Positions 52,963-61,749 of a stretch of DNA of 64,000 nt are shown here, piece after piece. Origin of the DNA: Streptomyces caniscabiei (GTDB lineage: Bacteria; Actinomycetota; Actinomycetes; Streptomycetales; Streptomycetaceae); contig NZ_JABXWI010000006.1 of assembly GCF_014930365.1 (NCBI RefSeq), forward strand, positions 124,001 through 188,000, in the 5' to 3' direction. Position numbers and translations under genes: made by a program. The notes under the pieces were generated by a model, which made no database searches, was not told the DNA's origin, and worked only from the letters and a program-made list of their open reading frames with translations. Every line of letters starts with the position of its first letter. Position 1 is the stretch's first letter.

Positions 52963-53610
52963 TCACCGGTGGCGGGAGGCCGAGGGCTGGGCGGTGCTCG
53001 GCGGCGGTGTGGGGGCCGCCGGTTGCGAAACCCGGGCGGCGTGGTTGCGGGCGCGGAGGATCACGTGCGCGGCCTGGCTCAGGGAGCTGGCGGTGTCCCC
53101 GAGCCGTGCGAGGGGTTCGGGTTCCTCGCCGGGGGAAGTCCCCAGGAGGTCACTGGTGGCGATCCAGGCCCGGACGACCACTTCCCTGGTGAGGGGCAGC
53201 AGCCCGTTGACCGGGGCGGCGATCTCGGTCAGCACCTCGGCCGCCTCACTGCTGGTCTTGGCCGCAGAGGCCCGCTCCGCGAGATGGGCGAGGTAGCGCA
53301 GGGCCCCGTCACGTTCGCCGTCCGGTGTGGCCAGCATGTTCAGGGCGGGGTCGAGGTGGACGCTGTGACCGGCGGCGAGCAGGGCGTGCGAGGCGGTGGC
53401 CGCCTTCAGCCGCTGCTGCTCGACGGGTAGGCCGTGGGGAAGCCGGTGGTAATCACCGCGCGGTCCGGCAGCGGAGAGGAAGCCGCCGGTTCGCTGGAGG
53501 ATGTCCGCCGCCTTCTCGGTGCCGCCGATGGCGACGACCAGGCTGCTGCGGGGATCCTTGGTGATGGTGATGTACTCCAGCACCCAGAACTCGGGCTCCG
53601 TCTGCTTCAT
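52963..53610 (-). CDS. Hypothetical protein, paralogous family member A
   Basis: 215 residues from ATG 53610, overlapping the upstream stop by four bases (ATGA). TGGFLSAAGPRGDYHRLPHG, HALLAAGHSVHLDPAL and YLAHLAERASAAKTSSEAAE are shared in pattern with the broken gene at 54409-55085 and the fragment at 60.3-60.5 kb. A family confined, as far as seen here, to this element. No catalytic motif. Confidence 0.7.
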   Translation of the reverse strand: MKQTEPEFWVLEYITITKDPRSSLVVAIGGTEKAADILQRTGGFLSAAGPRGDYHRLPHGLPVEQQRLKAATASHALLAAGHSVHLDPALNMLATPDGERDGALRYLAHLAERASAAKTSSEAAEVLTEIAAPVNGLLPLTREVVVRAWIATSDLLGTSPGEEPEPLARLGDTASSLSQAAHVILRARNHAARVSQPAAPTPPPSTAQPSASRHR

Positions 53611-54365
53611 CGAGCCCTGGTGGACGGCGCACGACTGCCGGCCGGAGAGGCTGGCATGGAGGCTGGGGCGGAGGTGGGCGCGGTCCGGCCTGCGGGGTGC
53701 TGGAGGGCGGTGCCGACGCCGAGCGCGTCCAGCTGCGGGCCGATCTCGCGCAGGGCGCGCGCCTGCGCCCTGGTGTCGTCACCGCTGAGGCGGTAGATGC
53801 CGCTCTGCGGGTCCTGGACGAAGCCGTGGGCGACGAGGATCACGCCGGCACGGTCGTCGACGGGTGCGGTGGCGACGCTGCCGTCGGGCTGCCAGGTCAG
53901 GACGACCCGGTCCGGCTGGGAGGGCTGGATGCCGCCCAGGGCGTTGTGCCGGACCTGGGCGAGCGCGCTGTCGTAGCGGGCGAGCAGGTCGCCGGCGACC
54001 TGCTCGGCGCCCAGGAACGGATCGTCGGCCAGGGCGATGCCGTTGGGCTCGGGGACGGCGCGGTACGCCTCGTCGGGCAGGGCGCGAGGGGCGATGGCGG
54101 CGATGAGGAAGCCGTCGCGTGCGTCGTGCCGGTCCAGCAGGACGAGCTGGGCGCCGTCGGGGCGGCTCAGGACGGCTGCCTGATGAAGCGGGCGCTCGGC
54201 GAGGGACGCGGCGACCAGGTCCAGGTCCCAGATGCGGTCGGCCAGTTCGGCGAGGTCGTCCTTGGCCTCCGGCGGGAGGTGAGTGCTGGTCCAGGTGTCG
54301 GGGAGTTCGCCGATGAGGACGTCGGCGTACGAGGCGAGGCGCTCGGAGGTGTCGTGGTTGTGCAT
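53607..54365 (-). CDS. Hypothetical protein
   Basis: 252 residues from ATG 54365 (AAGGA upstream). It has DLVAASLAERPLHQAAVLSR, AQLVLLDRHDARDGFLIAAI and VVLTWQPDGSVATAPVDDRA followed by a DUF317-like end (VAHGFVQDPQSGIYRLSGDD). The upstream frame is open without a stop as far as 54464, which reflects decay of the preceding gene. Function unknown. Confidence 0.7.
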   Translation of the reverse strand: MHNHDTSERLASYADVLIGELPDTWTSTHLPPEAKDDLAELADRIWDLDLVAASLAERPLHQAAVLSRPDGAQLVLLDRHDARDGFLIAAIAPRALPDEAYRAVPEPNGIALADDPFLGAEQVAGDLLARYDSALAQVRHNALGGIQPSQPDRVVLTWQPDGSVATAPVDDRAGVILVAHGFVQDPQSGIYRLSGDDTRAQARALREIGPQLDALGVGTALQHPAGRTAPTSAPASMPASPAGSRAPSTRAR

Positions 54366-54408
54366 GGTGTCCTTGGGCGAGGTGGGGGTCAGCGGCGCAG
54401 TCCGTCGG

Positions 54409-55085
54409 CTACCGGTGGCGGAGGGGCCGGGAGCGTGCGCGGCGGGGGGCGGGCAGGCGCACACGGCGGAGCGTTCGCGTTCGGTGGTGGGAACCTCCCC
54501 GGTGCAGGTGCTGCGGCCGGGGTGCGGGGTGCGCCGGTCGGCGAGGGCGGTGCGGGCGTGGGCGAGGTCGGTGCGGATGATGTGGAGGTGCTCGTGGGCG
54601 AGGTAGCGCAGTCGCCGGGCGGTGTAGGGGTCGGCAGCCTGGCCGACCGTCGTGGAAGTCGGCGGTGGCGGTGAGCACTTCCTCCGGTGCGGCGAGGATG
54701 CCGTCGTGGGCGGCGGTCAGCTCGGTCAGCGCGTCGGCCGCCTCGTCCGTGGTGGTGGCGTTACGAAGGCGCTCGGCGAGGTGGGCGACGGAGAAGCCCA
54801 GCGGCAGGTAACTGGTCGGCTGGGCGTCAGTGTCGAAGTCCGGGGCGCAGTCGACGTGGTATCCGGCTGTCCGGAGGCGGGCGACGGCGTCGGTGGCGAG
54901 ACGGGACTCGTCGTCTTCGGTGAGGCCGGTGGGGGCGCGGTGGTAGGTCTCGTGGAGGCGGACGACGGCTATGAAACCCGCGCGCTGGAGGATGCTGTGT
55001 GCCTCGGAGTCCCGGCCGCGTGCGAGGAGTTCGTCGGAGTGCGGGTCGCGGCGGATGTCCAGGAATCGGTCGGTACGGGGCGAGG
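54409..55085 (-). pseudogene. Paralogous family member B, frameshifted and start-less
   Basis: The N-terminal two thirds (RAGFIAVVRLHETYHRAPTG, DAVARLRTAGYHVDCAPDF, VAHLAERLRNATTTDEAADA) match the protein at 52963-53610. No ATG, GTG or TTG is available after the upstream stop (GTC stands where GTG is expected). Near 54645 the coding bias moves to another frame (AADPYTARRLRYLAHEHLHI), indicating a frameshift. Confidence 0.6.
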
Positions 55086-55096
55086 AGACGTTTCTT

Positions 55097-55942
55097 CTAC
55101 GACGATCGGTGGGCGGTGTGCCGGGCGGCGGGCGGTACGGCGGCGGCCCGAGGCTGGACCAGACGCGCGGCGGCGCTGTCCAGGTCCTGCTGGATGGCAT
55201 GGAGGCGGCGGGCGATCAGCTCCAGGCGGTGCGCCGTGTCGGTGCCGACCGCGCCGGGCTGGCGGGTGATCCGGTGCGCGGTGTGCTCGACGAGTCCGCG
55301 GACCGTGGCCAGCGGACCGACCTGCTCGTCGGCGAGCTGGGTGAGGACGCTCGCGAGCTGGGCCGACGCTGTGGGCGCCGTGCGGATTGCGGGCCGCGCC
55401 GTGGGGCCGGAGCGGAGGGGGATCAGGTGGAAGTCCTGCTCGATGCGGCGTGCCTCGTCCGCAAGGCGCCGCAGGATGTCGGCGGGCGGAGCGTGCCATG
55501 CCCCGTCGAGGTGGATCAGGTTGGCGATCACATCGATGCGTCCGGACCGGGCCTGAACGGCAATCCACCGGCAGCCGTCCTCCTTGCCGGGAATCTCGAT
55601 GCCGGCAACGCGGGCGAGCCGGTGGGCGATTTCAGCCCACTCGGGTCCGGTCAGCTCCCGGTCGTCCGAATGAAGCCGGACGTCGATGCGGAGGATCGGC
55701 CTTCGGTCGTCGTCCGGGCTGACCGCGAACGGATGCTCCAGGTACGGATCTTCGAGGTGCTCGGCCCACTGGACGGAAGTCCAGGTCCTCTGCTCGTCGT
55801 CCGGGGCGAAGTAATCCAGTCCCGGCCAGTGAGCGACGACCGTGTACTCCGGCAGGCCCTCATTCGGCGAGATGGGCCGCCCCAGCGCCTCGGCGAGCGG
55901 GTCGTGCGGCGTGTGGGTGCGCTCGTTGAGGTGGGGGATCAT
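55097..55942 (-). CDS. Hypothetical protein, distant resemblance to relaxases
   Basis: 281 residues from ATG 55942 (ATGA overlap with the upstream gene). The centre EIAHRLARVAGIEIPGKEDG, CRWIAVQARSGRIDVIANLI and HLDGAWHAPPADILRRLADE follows the pattern of actinobacterial MobA-type relaxases around their HxH metal site (RWVAVRHAD.HIHIVATL), but the histidines are not conserved. The C-terminal half is a long helical stretch. If related, it has lost catalysis. Otherwise unknown. Confidence 0.6.
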   Translation of the reverse strand: MIPHLNERTHTPHDPLAEALGRPISPNEGLPEYTVVAHWPGLDYFAPDDEQRTWTSVQWAEHLEDPYLEHPFAVSPDDDRRPILRIDVRLHSDDRELTGPEWAEIAHRLARVAGIEIPGKEDGCRWIAVQARSGRIDVIANLIHLDGAWHAPPADILRRLADEARRIEQDFHLIPLRSGPTARPAIRTAPTASAQLASVLTQLADEQVGPLATVRGLVEHTAHRITRQPGAVGTDTAHRLELIARRLHAIQQDLDSAAARLVQPRAAAVPPAARHTAHRSS

Positions 55943-56364
55943 CGGCCGCTCCGGATGTCGGCGATGTGCACGAGTTGGTTGAGGGCGGTGGTGGTGTACC
56001 AGCCGCAGTCGATCTGCTCGTCACGGCCCGCACACCGCGGCAGGAGCGCGTCTTCCATGGCCCGCAGGTAGATCAGGCAGTCCGGGCAGCGGCGCGAGAG
56101 GTGCACGAGGTAGCGGGGGTGGCCGGTGACGTAGGTCTGGGCTCCGCCGGTCGCATCACGCAGCCGCCAGCCGTCCTCGTCGGTCGGGGTGTGCCAGGAC
56201 GGGGCGACGACGCGCATCGCGTCGCCCCACAGTTCCCCGCTGGCCACCCCTTTCAGGACGACGACGGTGTCGCCAGCTTGGAAGTGCTGGTGCGTGATGT
56301 CCCGGGCGGGGGTGAGCGGGTCGGGCGTCGGCGCGAACGCCGAAGTGGGCGGGGGCTGGGACAT
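55939..56364 (-). CDS. Hypothetical protein with CPDC motif
   Basis: 141 residues from ATG 56364, preceded by GGAAGGA. The N-terminal part resembles a small beta-barrel (HFQAGDTVVVLKGVASGELW); the C-terminal part has RRCPDCLIYLRAMEDALLPR, a possible zinc or redox cysteine pair. Hairpin copy 3 lies in its upstream leader, 47 bases before the start. Confidence 0.65.
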   Translation of the reverse strand: MSQPPPTSAFAPTPDPLTPARDITHQHFQAGDTVVVLKGVASGELWGDAMRVVAPSWHTPTDEDGWRLRDATGGAQTYVTGHPRYLVHLSRRCPDCLIYLRAMEDALLPRCAGRDEQIDCGWYTTTALNQLVHIADIRSGR

Positions 56365-56410
56365 GAGTTCCTTCCACGCAATCGGTGGCGGCGGTGGGAG
56401 GAACAATGGT

Positions 56411-56458
56411 CCGGAGGAACGCCGGTTTGGCTAACCGGCGTTTCCCGGCTATGTTCCC
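56411..56458. repeat. Conserved hairpin element, copy 3
   Basis: Arms 56411-56427 and 56433-56448 around loop TGGCT; the core CGCCGGTT/AACCGGCG is identical to the other copies and the distal stem differs (one bulged base, one G-T pair). Tail GCTATGTTCCC. Located between two minus-strand genes. Confidence 0.85.
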
Positions 56459-56464
56459 CTGCCG

Positions 56465-56962
56465 TCAGCGGAACGGGTTCTCCGTACCGCGGTCGTTCTC
56501 GCTTGCAGCGTTGAGGAGTTCGAGCAGGTCAGTGCCTTCGGCGTCGCGCTGGTCGATCCACCATCCGGCGGCGGTGATGGAGCGTGCCTTCTCCTCCAAC
56601 TCCGCCCAGTCCGCCTCGTCCCAGGTCCCTTCCACGACCAGCTCGGTGTGTGCGGCCGTCATCAGCTGGTGGCGGGAGCGCTCGCCCCACTCCAGGGCCT
56701 TGGCCCAGCCTTCCAGCGGCGGCATGTCGAACTGCTTCGCCCACGCGACGGCAGCCTCCTGCTCGGCGGCGCGCTTGGCCGCGAGCCACTCTTCCTTGGA
56801 TTCGGTGTCGGCGTCGCGGGCGGCCTTCCAGCAGTCGGTGCAGTCACGCTCGGCGAGCCAGCGGGCGAATCCGGCGCGCCGGTCGGCAGGTCGGTCGGAC
56901 AGGTTGTGTGCCACTTCGTGTCCACAGCTGTGGACAATTTTCCAGGTCGTGCGGACAGCCAT
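56465..56962 (-). CDS. Hypothetical protein with Cys/His zinc-like motif
   Basis: 165 residues from ATG 56962, with AAGGAG upstream. IVHSCGHEVAHNLSDRPADR...ERDCTDCWKAARDADTES: a CGH...CxxC arrangement that could bind zinc, followed by W-rich helices (GWAKALEWGERSRHQLMTAA). Similar short proteins occur in actinobacterial mobile elements; function unknown. Confidence 0.7.
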   Translation of the reverse strand: MAVRTTWKIVHSCGHEVAHNLSDRPADRRAGFARWLAERDCTDCWKAARDADTESKEEWLAAKRAAEQEAAVAWAKQFDMPPLEGWAKALEWGERSRHQLMTAAHTELVVEGTWDEADWAELEEKARSITAAGWWIDQRDAEGTDLLELLNAASENDRGTENPFR

Positions 56963-57155
56963 ATTCGGGGTGATCTCCTTGCGGTGGCGGGCAGTTCAGG
57001 GGCTAAGGGCGGGTCTGTGCGGTCGAGCAGACAGATGGTGGTGGCCTGCGTCGTCGCGGAGGGTCGTGCATCAGATGCACGGTTCATGCGGCGGACGGAG
57101 GTGGTCTGGAGTGCTTGGCGGTGGTCTCGGGGACGCTTCCGCCTTCTGCGTCGTC

Positions 57156-58955
57156 TCAGCGTGTCCTGCGGATGGCGTCTGTGGCCGCTGTGGCGATGGC
57201 GGCGGGAGCGCTGGAGGGCTGTGGCAGGTGCAGCAAGGTGGTCCCCGGCAAGTGGTGGGACTTCGCGGTGAGGGTGAGCTGGAGTACGGCGCAGCCGGCG
57301 GTCGTGAGCTGCTTGACGCGGGTGACGGCAGAAGCGGTTTCGTCGCTGCGGTAGCGGGCGTCGGTGACGATCACGAGGAGGCGGCCGGCGCCGGGGCGGC
57401 TGAGTTCGAGGCCGTGGTCGAGTGCGTCGATGGCGTCGCCGAGGTTGTGGTGGCCGCCGGTGGCGTCGAACGTCGTCACGCGCTCTGGTGCTCGGTGGGT
57501 GGGCCGGATCAGTGCGGTCAGGTGCCTGTCGTAGGCGATGGTGGCGGTGAGGGAGTCGGGGTCGGTCAGGGCTGCTGCGCGTGCCACGATCCAGGCAGCG
57601 GACGCGACGGGCGCGCAGGCGGCACGCATGGAGCCGGAGACGTCGACGGCGATACCCACACGCAGCGGTGGGGTGGGGGTGTTCCGGCGGCGGGTGTGGG
57701 TGAACGGTTGTGCGGTGGGGACCGACCCGGCCGCGCGCTGAGCGTCGCGGGCGAGGGCCGCGCGCATGTTGAGGCGGCCGGGCGGGGTGGGGCTGGTGGC
57801 CTGTTCCTCGGTCCGCTCGCGGTAGGCGGCGGCACGCAGGGCGCGGCTCAGGCGCGCGGCGGCACGCTGCTCGGCGGCGCTGGGCCTGCGGGTGCCGGTG
57901 ACCGGGTTGCCGGAGGGCGCCGGTGTGCCGTCGGGGGTGACGGTGGTGCCACGGGCGTTGAAGACCGACTTGGCGGTGGCGGCGGCTTTGCGTCGCCGGC
58001 CGGCCCGCTGGGCGCGGTCCTGAGCCTGCGCCTTGGACTGCGCGGCCATGGCGTTGGCCGCTGCGGCCTGTGCCGCGAGGTCGGCGGCGTCGGTGGCTGC
58101 CGCGTGGTCCATGACGACCCCCACGGCGCCGGACAGCAGATCGGTGAGGTTCTCCGGCACGGGCAGCGCGGGGGCCGCGGTGTCCAGAGCGTCGCACCAT
58201 TCTTGACCGTGCGCGAGCATGGTCGTGGCGTCGTGGTCGGCGCACCGGTGGGCTGCGGTCCAGATGCGGGTGAGGGTGGCCAGAAGATTTGCGCCCAGCA
58301 CCTTTTCGCACAGATCGGCGACGGCCCGGGTCTCGCCGGCGTCCAGGATGCCGACGTCACGGCGGCCCAGGACCAGGGCCGCCACACCGGCGGCGTGCTC
58401 GATGCCCTGGAGGGTGGGGTGGGCGATGTCGGGCATGACCAGGGTTCGGGCACTGGTGCGCAGGTACGTGCGGTCCGTGGGCCGCGTGATCAGGTGTGCG
58501 CCTTCGACGCGGCTCTCCTCCAGCAGGAGCGCGGCCTCGACGACACGGGGGCTCGCTCCGGCAGGCGCCGTCCAGACGGAGTGGGCCGCGTGCGCGGCCT
58601 CGTGGACGAACACTCCCCAGGCGGCGGGATACCGCTCCTCGTCGCCCACGATCCGCGGATGGATCTCGTGGGGCTTGAGCGGGGCGAACAGGCCGGCGTC
58701 GAACTCGACCTCGCCCAGAGTGGGGAAGAACGCGGCCGGTGCGCCGCTGCGCGTGCCGGGGCGGCAGGTGACGAGGAGGTCCTGGCGGCCGGAGAGGTCG
58801 ACCAGCCGGTCGCCGAGTTCGGCTCCCACCCGCAGCCACGCGGCCGGGGAGGAACGGGGCTTTGCGGGCGGGGCGCCGTCGTCGTCCCAGCGCGCGAGGG
58901 CGGCGTCGTCGTCCCGGGTGGTGGCGGGGGACTGGACGTGGTGGTGGGCGCTCAT
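57156..58955 (-). CDS. VWA-domain protein with HEAAH motif
   Basis: 599 residues. The N-terminal part contains GVFVHEAAHAAHSVW (HExxH, 118-122) followed about 25 residues later by LLLEESRVEG, the arrangement of zinc metallopeptidases. After a charged helical linker, the C-terminal VWA domain has the MIDAS motif VGIAVDVSGSMRAACAPVAS (near 437), FDATGGHHNLGDAIDAL and LLVIVTDARY. ATG at 58955 overlaps the MoxR stop by four bases. Partner of the MoxR ATPase; probably an assembly or remodelling system. Whether the HExxH is active is unknown. Confidence 0.82.
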   Translation of the reverse strand: MSAHHHVQSPATTRDDDAALARWDDDGAPPAKPRSSPAAWLRVGAELGDRLVDLSGRQDLLVTCRPGTRSGAPAAFFPTLGEVEFDAGLFAPLKPHEIHPRIVGDEERYPAAWGVFVHEAAHAAHSVWTAPAGASPRVVEAALLLEESRVEGAHLITRPTDRTYLRTSARTLVMPDIAHPTLQGIEHAAGVAALVLGRRDVGILDAGETRAVADLCEKVLGANLLATLTRIWTAAHRCADHDATTMLAHGQEWCDALDTAAPALPVPENLTDLLSGAVGVVMDHAAATDAADLAAQAAAANAMAAQSKAQAQDRAQRAGRRRKAAATAKSVFNARGTTVTPDGTPAPSGNPVTGTRRPSAAEQRAAARLSRALRAAAYRERTEEQATSPTPPGRLNMRAALARDAQRAAGSVPTAQPFTHTRRRNTPTPPLRVGIAVDVSGSMRAACAPVASAAWIVARAAALTDPDSLTATIAYDRHLTALIRPTHRAPERVTTFDATGGHHNLGDAIDALDHGLELSRPGAGRLLVIVTDARYRSDETASAVTRVKQLTTAGCAVLQLTLTAKSHHLPGTTLLHLPQPSSAPAAIATAATDAIRRTR

Positions 58956-60157
58956 CGCGAGCGGCCCCGGTGTGCGGAGCCGGTGCTGACCGGGGGCTGC
59001 CGGGCGGCCGAGGCGGGGAGCTGCTTGCCGAGGGTGAGGGGCGCGATCTTCTTGACGCCGACAGCCTTCATGACGGCGTCGGCGACGGCGTCGCGATCCT
59101 CCACAGGAGCGATGCCGACCAGGTTCGCGAGCGCGGCCTTGGTGCCGAGGACGGCCTCGGTCTTCTGGTAGCTGAGCAGTTCCCGCAGTTGCGGGGCCCA
59201 GCCCAGCTCGCCGAGTTCGACCTGACGGGCGAGGTTCCGGGCGACCCGGACCACCCGGGCATCGATCCTCAAGGCCAGGGCGAGGTCATAGTCCGTGCCG
59301 ATCTGGATCTGCACGCTGAACCGGGACGCGAGCGCCTCCGTCAGCACCGCGCCGTGTACGCCCGGATTGTGGCCCGCCACCACGTAGAAGCCCGGCTCGG
59401 CCTTGATGGTCTCGCCCTTGTGGGCCTTGACCTGGATCTGCCTGCGCCCGTCCATCGCGGGATACAGCGCCGCCAGGACTTTCGGCGAGATCAGGGTGGC
59501 ATCGTCGATCAGCAGGGCACGGCCCTCGGTCATCGCGGTGACCAGCGGACCGTACTGGAAAACGTAACCCCCGCCGTCGGCCTGCGTGTACTCGCCGATC
59601 AAGTCGCCGACCGTGGTGTCGCCGTCGCCGGCGACGGTGAGCAGGTCCGGGAACGCCGCCTCCACCAGCGATGTCTTGCCGGTGCCCGGAGGGCCGTAGA
59701 GCAGCACCGGCACGTCGGCGTCGCGCAAGCGATTCAACGCCTCGACGTCGGGCAGATCGGCCAGCTCACGGGGGTGGTAGAGCTGACCCCCCGCGCGGCG
59801 GATCGGGCCGGTCTGCTTCGGAGTGGCTGCTGCGGTAATGGTCGTGCGGGCGGTGGTCGTCTGGGTGCGGGGAGCGTGGGTGCCCGGTGGGCTGATCACA
59901 GCGGTCTGCGCGGCTGCGGCGGTCTTCGCGTTCGCGCGGAACTCCGGTTGTCCGGTTCCGCCTTGGTCGGCCTCGCCGCGTCGCACCAGAGTGAGGGCGG
60001 CGTTGCGGACGGCGCCGTGGGAATGGCCCAGCTGCCTGGCCATGTCCCCGATGGTGAGTGCGTCCGCCGGACGGTCGGCCAGCAGCCGGGCCACCTTGGC
60101 CCGCAGTTCGCCACCCTTGGTGCGCGCTGGACTGGTAGGCGTTCCGGGTGTGGTCAA
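58952..60157 (-). CDS. MoxR/CbbQ-type AAA+ ATPase with N-terminal HTH
   Basis: 401 residues. Residues about 18-65 form a winged HTH (ALTIGDMARQLGHSHGAVRN, ALTLVRRGEADQ). After a T/A-rich linker comes a MoxR-type AAA+ domain: Walker A VLLYGPPGTGKTSLVEAAF (155-162), GDTTVGDLIGEYTQADGGGY, Walker B ALLIDDATLISPKVLAALYP and VVAGHNPGVHGAVLTEALAS. TTG at 60157 has AAGGGG eight bases upstream. MoxR proteins with VWA partners act as chaperones or activators; the fused HTH suggests DNA or regulator recognition. Confidence 0.85.
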   Translation of the reverse strand: MTTPGTPTSPARTKGGELRAKVARLLADRPADALTIGDMARQLGHSHGAVRNAALTLVRRGEADQGGTGQPEFRANAKTAAAAQTAVISPPGTHAPRTQTTTARTTITAAATPKQTGPIRRAGGQLYHPRELADLPDVEALNRLRDADVPVLLYGPPGTGKTSLVEAAFPDLLTVAGDGDTTVGDLIGEYTQADGGGYVFQYGPLVTAMTEGRALLIDDATLISPKVLAALYPAMDGRRQIQVKAHKGETIKAEPGFYVVAGHNPGVHGAVLTEALASRFSVQIQIGTDYDLALALRIDARVVRVARNLARQVELGELGWAPQLRELLSYQKTEAVLGTKAALANLVGIAPVEDRDAVADAVMKAVGVKKIAPLTLGKQLPASAARQPPVSTGSAHRGRSR

Positions 60158-60170
60158 AAATGAGGCCCCT

Positions 60171-60254
60171 TCAACAGGTGCGGGTGCGGGCGGGGTTGGC
60201 GATGCGCTGGAGAGGCCGGCCGTTCTCGGAGCGGATCACGGACTGTGCTGACAT
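60171..60254 (-). CDS. Very small frame before the MoxR gene
   Basis: 27 codons from ATG 60254 (SAQSVIRSENGRPLQRIANP) with high third-position GC, ending just before the MoxR ribosome site. Could be a real leader peptide or the tail of the broken gene upstream. Confidence 0.3.
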   Translation of the reverse strand: MSAQSVIRSENGRPLQRIANPARTRTC

Positions 60255-60290
60255 CGGCGACCGGGCCGACCGGGGGCGTAGCGTCGGCGC

Positions 60291-60539
60291 TCACCGGCCG
60301 ACCGAGGGCTCGGTCCAGGTGCAGGAGATGGCTGGCGACGAGCAGCTCGCCGGCTGCCGAGCAGGCCCGTGCGTCCGCTCCGTACCGGGTTCCGTCGCTC
60401 GGCAGGCGCAGCCTGGCGTCTCTTCGAAGCCGTCCTGGAGCAGGATCCGCCGGGCGGCGGCGTTGTAGCCGGTGGTGGTGATCTCGCCGGTGATGGTGTG
60501 CCGGATCGGCGTGAACGGCTCTGCTGGTGCTTCGGGCAA
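60291..60539 (-). pseudogene. Paralogous family member C, frameshifted
   Basis: TTG at 60539 follows AGGAG at ideal spacing and the first ~40 codons are coding-like (IRHTITGEITTTGYNAAARR, ILLQDGFEE). Near 60425 the bias moves to another frame, reading RLRLPSDGTRYGADARACSA, ELLVASHLLHLDRAL, which parallels the family at 52963-53610 (DYHRLPHG, HALLAAGHSVHLDPAL). A frameshift has broken the gene. Confidence 0.5.
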
Positions 60540-60549
60540 GGCGGATCTC

Positions 60550-61749
60550 CTATCGGTGGCGGGCTGGCGGGCTGGCGTGCTGGTGCGGGGCGGCGGAGTG
60601 GGGGGGTGTGGTGTCCATGGCGGGGCGCGGGCGGATGCGCAGCACGGGGGTGCGGTGCGGAGGCAGGACGGCGACGGTCGCGCCGAGGTCCTCGGCAGCC
60701 TCTTCGACTTCGCGGGTGAGGAACTCGATCTGCCGGCCCAGCGCCGCAAGGCGGGCGGCGATCTGGCGGCCTTGCACGCTCTCCAGCGCGCCGGCGAACT
60801 GGCCACTCGTTTCGAGGAGTTCCCGGAGACGGACCATCGGCCCCGAGATGTAGCCGCGCTGGACGGCGCCGAGGAGAGCTTCGGAGGCGTCCCCCGCGGC
60901 CTGGCCTTCGACCACGTCGCGGATGAGTTCCTGCAGCGACACCTCCGGGGCGGGCGCCGGGCGGTTGAACCGGGAGACGTCCGCGCGCAGCACACCGGGC
61001 GGGACCGGGGCAGGCAGTGCTTTCCCTGCCTCGCATTCGTGGGCGTAGTGCCCGATCACCTGCCAGCCCGGTGCGTCCGGGTCACCTCGTAGCGCGACCA
61101 GCGTCGAGTCGTCGTTCTCGACGAGGTGGGCGAGGGGGATCGGCTGCCCGTCGGCGGCGTACCACGACTCGGTCCGCTCTAGCTCGCCTCGCTGCTGAGC
61201 GGCCTGGGCCATCTCCGTCCACATCTGCTGTTCCTCGTCGGTCAGCGGGGCCTTGTGGCGGTGGTGCTTGTGCTGGTCGGCAAGGTTGCTGGCGATGGAG
61301 CTGTGTTCGGCCCAGGCGGTGAGGTGTGGCCACAGGGCCGAATGCCGCGCGAGTTCGGCCGGGGAGCCGGGGATATCCGGCTGGTCGAGGGCCCGGCGGA
61401 TCTCGGCGGCGGAGGCGGCCAGGGCGTCCAGCACGGCCCGCCACCCGGCCAGGTGCCGGGCCGGTGGCAGTTCGTCGAGCGCACGCCGGGCGGCATCGAG
61501 CAGAGCATCGGCGTGCGGGGCGAGATGGGTGGTGTACGCCTCCACCGCAGCCCTGTTGCGTCGGACTCGCGCGGCTGCCGCAGCGTCTGCGTGGACGGTG
61601 CGACCGTAGCGGTCGCATGTCATGTCGAGCGCGGCCTCGCTTTCGCGGTCGATGACCGCCATCCGCAGCCGGAAGTTGCGTGCACTGTCCGTGAGTTCCG
61701 GTGTCACCGGGACGGAGCCCTCTGGGGTCGGATTGCTCGCGGGCGTCAT
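60550..61749 (-). CDS. Hypothetical helical protein
   Basis: 399 residues from ATG 61749. Mostly helical with likely coiled coils (RRNRAAVEAYTTHLAPHADA, ALLDAARRALDELPPARHLA; ESVQGRQIAARLAALGRQIE, FLTREVEEAAEDL). It contains LVALRGDPDAPGWQVIGHYA and a short C/H-containing stretch. No family recognised. ATGA overlap with the upstream gene. Confidence 0.7.
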   Translation of the reverse strand: MTPASNPTPEGSVPVTPELTDSARNFRLRMAVIDRESEAALDMTCDRYGRTVHADAAAAARVRRNRAAVEAYTTHLAPHADALLDAARRALDELPPARHLAGWRAVLDALAASAAEIRRALDQPDIPGSPAELARHSALWPHLTAWAEHSSIASNLADQHKHHRHKAPLTDEEQQMWTEMAQAAQQRGELERTESWYAADGQPIPLAHLVENDDSTLVALRGDPDAPGWQVIGHYAHECEAGKALPAPVPPGVLRADVSRFNRPAPAPEVSLQELIRDVVEGQAAGDASEALLGAVQRGYISGPMVRLRELLETSGQFAGALESVQGRQIAARLAALGRQIEFLTREVEEAAEDLGATVAVLPPHRTPVLRIRPRPAMDTTPPHSAAPHQHASPPARHR

